DNA from: Candidatus Kapaibacterium sp.
Lineage (GTDB): Bacteria; Bacteroidota; Ignavibacteria; Kapaibacteriales; UBA2268
Length of the DNA: 62,653 nt
NCBI GenBank assembly: GCA_938031175.1
Contig: CALHGZ010000015.1
Span: 1 to 62,653 of the forward strand
Direction: 5' to 3'
Shown here one piece after another: positions 8,830 to 16,913 of the stretch (positions are counted from its first letter, which is position 1; every line of letters begins with the position of its first letter). The position numbers and the translations under genes were made by a program. The notes beneath the pieces are model-generated. The model made no database searches. It was not told where the DNA came from and was given only the letters and a program-made list of their open reading frames with translations.

Positions 8830-9417
8830 TCATTCCTTGAGAAACAAGATTTCTTCGACCATCTGGCACCAAATATGACCAATCATTATATGAGATTCTT
8901 GAATGCGAGCTGTATCATACGAAGGTACAATTACCTTGCAATCACATAAATCGGCAATTTTTCCCCCTTCAGAACCCAATAATCCGATGCTTATAATCCC
9001 CAGCTCTTTTGCCTTTAGCATAGCTTTAAACACATTTTCAGAATTACCACTTGTGGAAATTCCAATAAGAGCATCTCCTGCTTTACCATAAGCTTCGACA
9101 GCGCGCGCAAAAGTATTTTCAAATCCTATATCATTACCGCCTGCTGTCATAATTGATGGATCGACACTCAAGGCTAATGCTGGTAATGCAGGACGTGGAA
9201 AGCTACTTCGGTACCTTATTACAAATTCTGCTGCAATATGTTGAGCATCAGCAGCACTACCGCCATTACCGCACAATATTATTTTGCCTCCTTTCCGAAA
9301 AATTTCAGCTAATTTATGACCACAAAGGATTATATCATTTTTACATTCTTCAAGTACTTTCTTCTTTAGCTCAATTGATGAATTAATAATTTTTGATACT
9401 TTATTGTTAAAGTCCAT
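8830..9417 (-). CDS. gmhA: Sedoheptulose-7-phosphate isomerase
   Basis: GmhA makes D-glycero-D-manno-heptose 7-phosphate, the first step to the heptose of the lipopolysaccharide core. The SIS fold is visible: GGKIILCGNGGSAADAQHIAAEF, the ISTSGNSENV sugar-phosphate loop, and a C-terminal ESHIMIGHIWCQMVEE helix with the catalytic histidine region. With the start at 9417 (MDFNNKV) the length is 195, typical for the family; two upstream in-frame ATGs would add a hydrophobic extension without counterpart. It lies tail to tail with the lipoprotein gene. Confidence 0.92.
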   Translation of the reverse strand: MDFNNKVSKIINSSIELKKKVLEECKNDIILCGHKLAEIFRKGGKIILCGNGGSAADAQHIAAEFVIRYRSSFPRPALPALALSVDPSIMTAGGNDIGFENTFARAVEAYGKAGDALIGISTSGNSENVFKAMLKAKELGIISIGLLGSEGGKIADLCDCKVIVPSYDTARIQESHIMIGHIWCQMVEEILFLKE

Positions 9418-9909
9418 ATAATAAAATTCCATTAAATTTACAATATACCAAATTATAAAAATAAGCAAAATTAAAGTTAGAAAATTGCGAAAATTTCCTT
9501 AATACATTATTCTGATTCAAAAAAATGATACGATTGATTTTTTAAAGCTATTCATTCTTTGTTAGTTTATAAAATGCAAATAATCCGCGAAATTTTATAA
9601 ATAAAAATAATTGTTTGCCTTAATACGATATGTATTATCGTTTTTATCCTTAAATTTTGAATTTAGTATAATTAATTGTAATGCCGTATGACAAAGATCA
9701 ATAAAATAACGCAATTGTTAAATTTTAAGAATAATTTTAACAATTGCATAAATTTATTGTTTTATATATAGAAAATTAGAAAATTATTAAATTAAGATAT
9801 TAAATAAATTACGGATATATCTGATGCCTATAAGCAAAGATACATATTTGACAAAGAATAGCAACTTTTCTGTATCTGATTATCACATATATAACTGGGC
9901 TAAAAAGAG
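9418..9909. other. Intergenic region with an inverted repeat
   Basis: About 490 bp of very AT-rich sequence upstream of both gmhA (minus) and the TM2 gene (plus). The only clear structure is a 12-bp perfect inverted repeat, GCAATTGTTAAA (9711-9722) with TTTAACAATTGC (9736-9747), around a 13-nt spacer. It could be an operator or a factor-independent hairpin. A 41-codon ATG frame at 9823 has no recognisable product. Confidence 0.4.
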
Positions 9910-10203
9910 CTGCAAAATGAGGATATTCGATACAATAGATTTAAATTAATTTATTCAAAAAAGAAAAATATTGCAAATTTCTTAAATTTTCTTGGATTAT
10001 TTGGGCTTGCTGGCTTGCACAGGTTTTACATAGGAGATTACGGTATCGGGGTTTTGTATTTTCTAACTTATGGATTTTTCTTGGTTGGCACTATAATTGA
10101 TTTTTTTAGGATGAACAAAATTATTGAAAAGGTGAATTTCAAAATTGCTTTGGAATCTATTAACGCAGTCGAAATTTTATCGGAATTGGAGAAAAAAGAA
10201 TAA
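9910..10203 (+). CDS. TM2 domain protein, start uncertain
   Basis: The frame encodes a TM2 domain: FLNFLGLFGLAGLHRFYIGDYGIGVLYFLTYGFF followed by IIDFFRM, two membrane helices with the conserved HRFYIGD turn. TM2 proteins are small inner-membrane proteins of mostly unknown role. The frame is open back to 9904 but has no ATG or GTG before the domain; CTG at 9910 and ATT at 9949 are the only near-cognate codons. An ATG at 9917 is in another frame. A frameshift, a non-AUG start or loss of the true start are all possible. Confidence 0.55.
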   Translation: MQNEDIRYNRFKLIYSKKKNIANFLNFLGLFGLAGLHRFYIGDYGIGVLYFLTYGFFLVGTIIDFFRMNKIIEKVNFKIALESINAVEILSELEKKE

Positions 10204-10365
10204 TTTTACTCCAATTTCTTTCTATTGATTTAATATTAATTAACCTAAACATCATATTTCTGAATTTGCAGAAAAGTTAGAAATCATATACTTTAGAGGG
10301 GCCGAATAATAGAATAATCAATTTTTATTTTCAGTATTTAATAACAAGGTATATACAGGAATTAA

Positions 10366-10788
10366 TCATTTTAATGGTAAAAAAGTAAAAATTATGCTAT
10401 TATAATTTTTGAGATAGAGTTTTTCCTCTTTTATCTCATATTCATCAATTTTTGTTAATCCTTCGAGGAGTTGAAGCTCTAAATAACTGTTAGGACAGAT
10501 TTGGCTCGATGTATTTTCTAATGTGATTTCAATTTGCTGATTGACTGTTTTGTAAAAACCGAAAATTTCTCTGCACCCACCATATCCGAGTACTCTATTA
10601 TCTCTCGATCTAAATAATATAAAAATATCATTTCCAATGACATTGACTTGTTCATTGAGAATTTTAACTAGTTTCCAGCGGGTATTTTCAAGAGTATATT
10701 TTTTTTTAGATACCATTAAGGTACAGCCATTAAAAAAAATGACTACCATAGCTATGCAAATTATTTTAGTCATTTTTAATAAATTCAT
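10366..10788 (-). CDS. META-domain (HslJ-like) lipoprotein
   Basis: The 140-residue product has a signal peptide with lipobox FFNGC (C22) and a META/HslJ domain: NTRWKLVKI at the start, GYGGCREIFGFY in the centre (family pattern GxxGCNxxxGxY), and the closing LYLKNYNSIIFTF strand. Family members are envelope proteins tied to stress or motility in some bacteria, with no known enzyme activity. The gene starts inside the 3' end of the DUF4340 gene (overlap 23 bp), so it belongs to the ABC-transporter operon. Confidence 0.7.
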   Translation of the reverse strand: MNLLKMTKIICIAMVVIFFNGCTLMVSKKKYTLENTRWKLVKILNEQVNVIGNDIFILFRSRDNRVLGYGGCREIFGFYKTVNQQIEITLENTSSQICPNSYLELQLLEGLTKIDEYEIKEEKLYLKNYNSIIFTFLPLK

Positions 10789-11653
10789 TTTTATCTTTCA
10801 TTAATGCTAAAGCTTTTGATTTCAAAATTATAAAGATTTGAGGTGTTTGGTTTGTTGTCAAATAATATCTATCTTCATCAATATTATATATATTGATTAT
10901 CATATTTTTATCAATCATAATTTGGTAAATCATTTCGGGTAGTTGAATTTTTTCATCCTCAAAGAAATCTGTTTCGAGTGGGCTCAATCTATTAATGAAT
11001 TCTATAACTTTATTAGTATCGGCAGTATTTTTGTCAATTTTCCAGATGGAATCAATTAGATTGATAGAGAAACTTTCTTTTTTATTACGGAACAATATTT
11101 CTTTTGGTCTGTTATATGCAAGATCAATTATCGTTCTCAAACGCCAATCTTTGAGTGGCACATTAAAAATAAATGACATAGGAGCTTTAACAAGATAGAC
11201 AATATCCTCGTTTTGCTTTTTCACGAAAGTTTCCATAGGATTATCGGCATTGTTGCCTAAAATGAGATGAGCATCCAATTTACCTTTGCTAAAGATTTTT
11301 ACTTGTACACTATTGCTGTCTATTCCATAAACATGAAATCTTTCCTTTTTACGTGTAACTTCACTAATTATAATTATGTTATCTAATTGCATTAAAACAG
11401 AATTTATTTTGTATATGCTTGCAGGATATTCGATTGGTTTTGTTACCATCCAAGCATCGGATTTACGTTCAGTCTGAATTTCACCAAACTCATTAAAAAT
11501 CCAGATTTTATCTATTTTAGATGTATCAATTTCAACCAAAACTTTTGGTTTTGTTAAAGTTTTTTCACCGGGTCTTTCAGTAAGAAGATAAGCAATAACA
11601 ATCAAGACAATCAAGATTATGATTAAAGTCAAATTTCGATTTTTCATAATCAT
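10766..11653 (-). CDS. DUF4340 membrane-anchored protein
   Basis: The 295-residue product has one N-terminal membrane helix (about 5-24) and then a DUF4340-type periplasmic region. Its beta-rich repeats include WMVTKPIEYPASIYKINSVLMQLDNI, the LILGNNA segment, and DIVYLVKAPMSFIFNVPLKDWR, which matches the family. DUF4340 proteins are usually encoded after GldG-like genes, as here, with a 4-bp overlap. It is probably an auxiliary part of the ABC system. The substrate is unknown. Confidence 0.8.
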   Translation of the reverse strand: MIMKNRNLTLIIILIVLIVIAYLLTERPGEKTLTKPKVLVEIDTSKIDKIWIFNEFGEIQTERKSDAWMVTKPIEYPASIYKINSVLMQLDNIIIISEVTRKKERFHVYGIDSNSVQVKIFSKGKLDAHLILGNNADNPMETFVKKQNEDIVYLVKAPMSFIFNVPLKDWRLRTIIDLAYNRPKEILFRNKKESFSINLIDSIWKIDKNTADTNKVIEFINRLSPLETDFFEDEKIQLPEMIYQIMIDKNMIINIYNIDEDRYYLTTNQTPQIFIILKSKALALMKDKNEFIKND

Positions 11654-13221
11654 CCCATAGCCTGATTTTCAAACATACGTTTGATAGATTGACGTTTTTT
11701 CCATCGGTAAAAGCCAAATAGGATAATTAATACTGGTGGTATAATCATATTACCATATTTTAAAAGCTTTCTGGTATCGTCGGAAACTTTGTCCAGTGGT
11801 GGTAAGGATACTGTTTTTGTCCTTATAGATATTAAACCAGAATCATCAGCCAAATAATCTATAATATTAGCGAAAAATATCATATTATCCCGAGCATTTT
11901 GTACAATGATATCTTGCATAAAAAGACCAGTACCAACAACGACAATATCTGTCGTAGGACTTTTGGAAATTTTTACTTCCGAGTTTTTCCCATAATAATA
12001 GCTATCAAATTGGCCATTGAACAGTACAGCCAAAGGAACGAATTCTTCAGGGAAATCATTTTCCGAATACTGATAAAAAGGGTCAAGCAATACACCATCA
12101 AATTGACGGGCTGTAGCTTCTGAGGTATATACTAATACTTCGGCTTTTATATTTTTCTGCATAGCGAGTGATGTATCTATGGAACTTGAGAATTGAAGAA
12201 TTAAGTTATTCATTTGTTTAGTAATAACATTTGATCGATTTAAATTTGTTGCCCTAATTAAATAAGGGAAACGCACCTGATTTTGAATCGTAAATTGTCC
12301 CTGGCGACGTGTTACGATTATAGGAGCGCATTGAGCATCTCGAACTAAGTCTTTATTAATTTTGATACCATAATGACTTAACAAATCATCCAAATTACTA
12401 TTAATTGGGGTTCCGATATGAGTTTGGAAAGTTTGATCAATTTTGAAGCTTGATGAGAAAATCCCTAGTTTACCGCCGTTCATTAAATAATTATCGATTG
12501 CGGTTTTAAATGTATCATTAAATTCAAATTCCGGGTTGATTATTAAAAAAGCAGAGTGTTTATTTGAAATTTCAGTAGCGTTTGTAATGTCTATTGGGAT
12601 GAGTGAATATTGCTTGCTTAAAAAATCAGCAGTAATCCTCATAGATGTAATGGGATTAAATTCTGGAGTTGTAGCATAAGCAATTGTTTTTTTCTCAGTT
12701 TGTGTAAGTCTTTTAATTGCGAGCGAAAGATCGTATTCTAATCCAGCCAAATCGCTAATTATTGGAATTGATTCTTTTTTGCCTTCATAAATAATTACCA
12801 AGCCCATATAGGCGCGTTTAACCTCAACTTTATCTTCTTGAATGACTTGAACTTCTATCGGGGGTATGCCGTTGCTTTGTGCTTCTCGTTCCATTTCCTC
12901 ATTAGCTGGTGAAATAAATTCAAAATTTACATTACCATTTGAGTAGGAACGATAGTCATTTAATACATCTATAAGTAGACGGCGATTATTATTATATGGT
13001 GATGGTAAATCCTCTGTAAAATATGCCTTTACCGTAACTTGATCTTCGAGATTTTGGATAAGTTTCTTGCTGGCTTTTGATAATGTATAAATTTTATTTT
13101 CAGTTAAATCTATTCTTGTAAATATTCTAACTGAGATAAAATTAATCAAAATTAGTATTATTCCAATTAATATTGCATAATAAATAGAATTTTGCTTATA
13201 GCTTCTGCCCAATTTTACCAT
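11650..13221 (-). CDS. GldG-like ABC transporter auxiliary protein
   Basis: The 523-residue protein has an N-terminal membrane helix (about 15-33), then ENKIYTLSKASKKLIQNLEDQVTVKAYFTEDLP, which is diagnostic of the GldG/ABC_transp_aux family. A Rossmann-like periplasmic domain follows, and a C-terminal helix (about 490-507) before a basic tail. In gliding Bacteroidota GldA-GldF-GldG form an ABC complex needed for motility; in non-gliders the same set is widespread with unclear cargo. It overlaps the permease gene by 7 bp. Confidence 0.82.
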   Translation of the reverse strand: MVKLGRSYKQNSIYYAILIGIILILINFISVRIFTRIDLTENKIYTLSKASKKLIQNLEDQVTVKAYFTEDLPSPYNNNRRLLIDVLNDYRSYSNGNVNFEFISPANEEMEREAQSNGIPPIEVQVIQEDKVEVKRAYMGLVIIYEGKKESIPIISDLAGLEYDLSLAIKRLTQTEKKTIAYATTPEFNPITSMRITADFLSKQYSLIPIDITNATEISNKHSAFLIINPEFEFNDTFKTAIDNYLMNGGKLGIFSSSFKIDQTFQTHIGTPINSNLDDLLSHYGIKINKDLVRDAQCAPIIVTRRQGQFTIQNQVRFPYLIRATNLNRSNVITKQMNNLILQFSSSIDTSLAMQKNIKAEVLVYTSEATARQFDGVLLDPFYQYSENDFPEEFVPLAVLFNGQFDSYYYGKNSEVKISKSPTTDIVVVGTGLFMQDIIVQNARDNMIFFANIIDYLADDSGLISIRTKTVSLPPLDKVSDDTRKLLKYGNMIIPPVLIILFGFYRWKKRQSIKRMFENQAMG

Positions 13222-13931
13222 TTCCTTCTTTCCAATGATATTACTGACAAATAAAGCATAAATCCTGTGATTGAAAAGAAATATATAATATTGCGAGAAT
13301 CAATTACACCTCGAGATAAATTGGAATAATGATAATCCACACCAAAATATTCGATTGTTGATACAGCCCAACCAGGAAAGTATATTAGTATTTTGTCCAA
13401 AAGATAAAAAAACAGAACCAATAACATTCCGATGATGAAAGCAACGATTTGATTTGATGTTAGAGTAGAAGCAAATAATCCCATTGAGATAAATGCAGAA
13501 GCAAGTAAAACCAATCCCAGATAGCCTCCCCAAACCTGTCCGTGGTCAATGTTGCTTATTGAAGCTAATGTTATATAATACAAAATCGTTGGTAAAATCA
13601 TTATTATAACAAGAATTAATGAAGAAAGAAATTTACCTAGTACAATTTCCCAATCTGTTACTGGTTTTGTCAAAAGTATTTCTAATGTTCCTGTTTTTTG
13701 TTCTTCTGCAAATTGTCGCATTGTTATTGCTGGTATAATAAAAATCAATGTCAATGGAATTATACTGTCGAACATAGGACGCATTGTTGCAATATCAATT
13801 AGAAATATATTGTTTACATAGAACCAACCAATTAATGCAAGGAAAACGACAATAATAACATAAGCAATAGTTGAATTAAAATATGTTCGCAATTCTTTTA
13901 TAAAAATATTAAATATGTTATTGAAATTCAT
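13215..13931 (-). CDS. ABC-2 type permease, GldF-like
   Basis: The 238-residue permease has six predicted membrane helices. It carries the PAITMRQFAEEQKTGTLEILLTKPVTDWEIVLGKF motif typical of GldF/NosY-type ABC-2 permeases. The start at 13931 (MNFNNIF) has GAGG 9 nt upstream and leaves a 13-bp gap to the ATPase gene; a longer frame beginning at 14000 would overlap that gene and add a polar extension, so it is rejected. Confidence 0.85.
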   Translation of the reverse strand: MNFNNIFNIFIKELRTYFNSTIAYVIIVVFLALIGWFYVNNIFLIDIATMRPMFDSIIPLTLIFIIPAITMRQFAEEQKTGTLEILLTKPVTDWEIVLGKFLSSLILVIIMILPTILYYITLASISNIDHGQVWGGYLGLVLLASAFISMGLFASTLTSNQIVAFIIGMLLVLFFYLLDKILIYFPGWAVSTIEYFGVDYHYSNLSRGVIDSRNIIYFFSITGFMLYLSVISLERRKW

Positions 13932-13944
13932 AAAATTAACCTCA

Positions 13945-14937
13945 TCAATTTCCTGGCATATATTTGGAATAGTCCGATTCAGTAAATTTTTCTCCTGCAC
14001 TTGTAAGTGAATGAAATACTTCTTCTAAGCTAACGACGCTTCTATGCATTTCTAATAAAATCAATGAATTGCTGACAATAAAGTTAAAAAGGTTTTCGCG
14101 TATATCAGTTCCCTTGGGCGATGTTACTATGAATTTGTGAGTATTATTCTCTGTACCGTCATATTCCACTGTTTCAACTAATGGCAAATTTTTAAACATT
14201 GGCAATAATTCATTAACTGGATCTCTGTTGTCAGCTTTTAGCGATAAAGTGATAATTTCAGAACCGCGAAATTCTTCTCTTAATTTATCTGTAGTACTAT
14301 CGGCTATGATTTCTCCTTTATTAATAATTATTACGCGACCACAAGTTGCCTGAACTTCTGACAAAATATGGGTTGAGAGAATAACCGTTTTAGCCATTCC
14401 AATGGTTTTGATAAGATTTCTTATTTCTATAATTTGATTTGGGTCAAGACCGCTTGTAGGTTCATCTAAAATTAAAACATCAGGGTCATGAATCATAGCC
14501 TGAGCTAATCCAACTCTTTGGCGGTAACCTTTCGATAATTCCCCAATATCTTTATGACGAACATCTCCTAAACCGCAAACTTCTACCATAATTTTGATTC
14601 TTTGAGGAATTGTGCTTTTTCCGAGATTGTGCAATTTTGCTATGAACTCGAGATACTCAAGTACGTTCATATCAGGATAAAGTGGATTATGCTCGGGCAG
14701 GTATCCAATCTTTTTTCGCACTTCAAGGGAGTGTTCAAAAATATTGTAGCCATCAATTTCGACAATTCCATCATTTGGCGGTAAGAAGCAAGTTATAATT
14801 TTCATTGTTGTTGTTTTGCCGGCACCATTTGGTCCTAAAAAACCAAGAATTTCTCCGGTATTGACCTCAAAAGAGATATCATTGATAGCTTTTGTTGAGC
14901 CATAGAATTTAGTGAGATTTTTAACTGTTACAGCCAT
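13945..14937 (-). CDS. ABC transporter ATP-binding protein, GldA-like
   Basis: The 330-residue ATPase has Walker A GPNGAGKT (35-42), the signature LSKGYRQRVGLAQAM, Walker B VLILDEP and a switch histidine in ILSTHIL. A C-terminal extension of about 100 residues is typical of GldA-like and CcmA-like subunits. It is the first gene of a five-gene minus-strand operon: ATPase, permease, GldG-like, DUF4340, META lipoprotein. It powers the membrane complex on the cytoplasmic face. Confidence 0.9.
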   Translation of the reverse strand: MAVTVKNLTKFYGSTKAINDISFEVNTGEILGFLGPNGAGKTTTMKIITCFLPPNDGIVEIDGYNIFEHSLEVRKKIGYLPEHNPLYPDMNVLEYLEFIAKLHNLGKSTIPQRIKIMVEVCGLGDVRHKDIGELSKGYRQRVGLAQAMIHDPDVLILDEPTSGLDPNQIIEIRNLIKTIGMAKTVILSTHILSEVQATCGRVIIINKGEIIADSTTDKLREEFRGSEIITLSLKADNRDPVNELLPMFKNLPLVETVEYDGTENNTHKFIVTSPKGTDIRENLFNFIVSNSLILLEMHRSVVSLEEVFHSLTSAGEKFTESDYSKYMPGN

Positions 14938-15017
14938 TCTGACCGCTTAAAAATGTAACATTCAATTTGATCTTATGAGTATAATAAGCATATTAAAACG
15001 AAATAGAAAATGACTTA

Positions 15018-15284
15018 TTATCCAAATCTATAATGCTTGCGTACAGGCTCGATTATTTCCCATACGCACTTTAATCCTTTGGGGAATGTTACAAAATCGC
15101 CTTTAGCGATTTCAACTGTTTCTGTTTCTGTTTTCACTCGTACTCTACCCTCTAAAAAGAAGCATTGTTCTTGTTCATCATAATACCAATCAAATATAGA
15201 AGATTCTTTAGTCCAGATTGGCCAATTTCTAATACCCATATTATCTATTTGCTCTTCGTTTAATTTTTGAATTTGAATTTTCAT
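15018..15284 (-). CDS. Small cupin protein
   Basis: This 88-residue single-domain cupin has the pattern FDWYYDEQEQCFFLEGRVRV...IAKGDFVTFPKGLKCVWEI, matching the Cupin_3 (EutQ-like/ureidoglycine-type) group. The metal-binding set is weak, since the first motif has few histidines, so catalytic activity is unsure. It follows the CoA-binding gene by 20 bp and the two are probably co-transcribed. Upstream is a GGAG ribosome-binding site. Confidence 0.75.
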   Translation of the reverse strand: MKIQIQKLNEEQIDNMGIRNWPIWTKESSIFDWYYDEQEQCFFLEGRVRVKTETETVEIAKGDFVTFPKGLKCVWEIIEPVRKHYRFG

Positions 15285-15304
15285 TTTTGTTTCTCCTTGA
15301 ATTA

Positions 15305-15727
15305 TTATGATTTAGCTTTTGTAATATTTATATTAATAAATTCTTTTAACATACACTTATCTTGAACAAAATTGATTCCGTTTTTTTCTGCCAATTCTTT
15401 TGCTTTATCATTAATTATCCCTTCCTGAAGCCATATAACCTCAATATCGCCTTTATTTTTTTTTCTTTCGATGGCTTCTTCGACAACTTGAAGAGCCAGC
15501 TCTGAAGGGCGAAAAACGTTCAAAATTTGAATTTTATCAGGCACTTCTGATAAAGTTGAATAGCTTTTCATTCCATCTATTTCACTCGTTGTTGGATTAA
15601 TTGGAATTATATTATAGCCATGTTGTTTTAAATATAATGGCACGTAGCCTGCTGCCTTTTCTTTATTTTTGGACATACCATATACTGCTATGGTCTTATA
15701 ATTTTCAAAAATTTCATTTAATGTCAT
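15305..15727 (-). CDS. CoA-binding domain protein
   Basis: The 140-residue product is a stand-alone CoA_binding_2 Rossmann domain. IAVYGMSKNKEKAAGYVPLYLKQHGY at the N-terminus, IIPINPT, and a conserved cysteine in QDKCMLKEF near the end are typical of the YccU-like family. These bind CoA or a nucleotide; the physiological role is not established. It is the first gene of a pair with the small cupin. Confidence 0.82.
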   Translation of the reverse strand: MTLNEIFENYKTIAVYGMSKNKEKAAGYVPLYLKQHGYNIIPINPTTSEIDGMKSYSTLSEVPDKIQILNVFRPSELALQVVEEAIERKKNKGDIEVIWLQEGIINDKAKELAEKNGINFVQDKCMLKEFININITKAKS

Positions 15728-15942
15728 TTACTACCTCTTCCAGTAATTACAACTTACAAATATAATGAATTCATTAAATTTAATTGACAAATGACAAATT
15801 AGAAATCAAGTTATCAAACTTAATGATAATAATAAATAATAGGAACTAACCTTGCAAATCATCAGCAATTTTATGATGATTAAAATTGATAAGTATATTA
15901 TTCTCGCTTAGTGTTTAGATTTGTCAATAAGCTGATTTAAAA

Positions 15943-16440
15943 TTACTTTTTGCTTATCAGTTTTGATTTTTCTAAGACTTTATCCCGTAAACTATTTTTA
16001 TACTCAATAATTTTTTGTCTTATTTCGGGATTAGCAACAGAAATTATTTGAGCAGCAAGAATACCAGCATTTTTAGCACCATTAAGAGCAACAGTTGCTA
16101 CAGGAACACCGGCTGGCATTTGCAGTATAGATAAAATTGAGTCCCATCCATCAATAGAATTTGATGATTTAATCGGTACACCAATGACAGGCAATGGTGT
16201 AAGTGCTGCAACTACACCCGGCAAATGTGCTGCACCTCCAGCACCTGCAATAATTACTTCAATACCACGGGTATGGGCATCTGATGCAAATTTGAATAGA
16301 TCAGCCGGTGCTCTATGGGCTGACAATATACCTATTTCATAATTAATGCCAAACTGCTCAAGCATTTCCCCAGCTTGCTTCATTATTGGTAGGTCTGAAT
16401 CAGAACCCATTACAATACTTACTAGTTCTCGTTCTAACAT
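15943..16440 (-). CDS. purE: N5-carboxyaminoimidazole ribonucleotide mutase
   Basis: PurE moves the carboxyl group of N5-CAIR to give CAIR in purine synthesis. The 165-residue length is right for class I. Motifs are VMGSDSDLPIMKQA (the substrate-phosphate loop with the catalytic-site serine), LSAHRAP (catalytic histidine) and AGAGGAAHLPGVVAALTPLPVIGVP. No purK is adjacent. Confidence 0.95.
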   Translation of the reverse strand: MLERELVSIVMGSDSDLPIMKQAGEMLEQFGINYEIGILSAHRAPADLFKFASDAHTRGIEVIIAGAGGAAHLPGVVAALTPLPVIGVPIKSSNSIDGWDSILSILQMPAGVPVATVALNGAKNAGILAAQIISVANPEIRQKIIEYKNSLRDKVLEKSKLISKK

Positions 16441-16913
16441 TTTAACTTTACTTTATTGTTTAACATAAATTACTATTTGATCACTTTTATCAAAGTCAAA
16501 ACTGAAAGCTTTAATAAATATCCTTGTAATTCTACCTGCTGGATATTTTCTCTTATCAACAATTATGGAGAATTTAATATCTCTTTTATTTGTTTTCTGA
16601 ATCCGCATTTTCTCAAGATTATCGCCTCACTATTTGCAATAAATTAATTTGGAGGTAATTAATTTTTACATAAAATAATTGTTAAACAATGATTACTGAA
16701 TGCAAATTTAATAATTAAAAGTGAGACAATAACAAATTTTTACTGCCAGATAATCAAATTTGAATGTTTAAAATCTAATATTTTTGATTTGATAACATTC
16801 AAAACCAGAAAGGAACAACAATTGAAAGCCATTTTCATAAATAATTGTTTGAGATAGCCTTCAAATGTTCACAAATAATTGGATAGTATTTAATTTTTAA
16901 TTTTTTACAATAA
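16441..16913. other. Intergenic region, no gene seen
   Basis: About 470 bp of AT-rich sequence between purE and the end of the glycosidase-like gene, both on the minus strand. I see no convincing gene, RNA or terminator hairpin. The purE promoter must lie near its right side in this orientation, just above 16440. Confidence 0.4.

Noticed and set aside
13300-13533. Other-frame open frames within the gld, apr and dsr genes
   Set aside because: They are shadows of strongly supported genes, with unnatural composition and no motifs.
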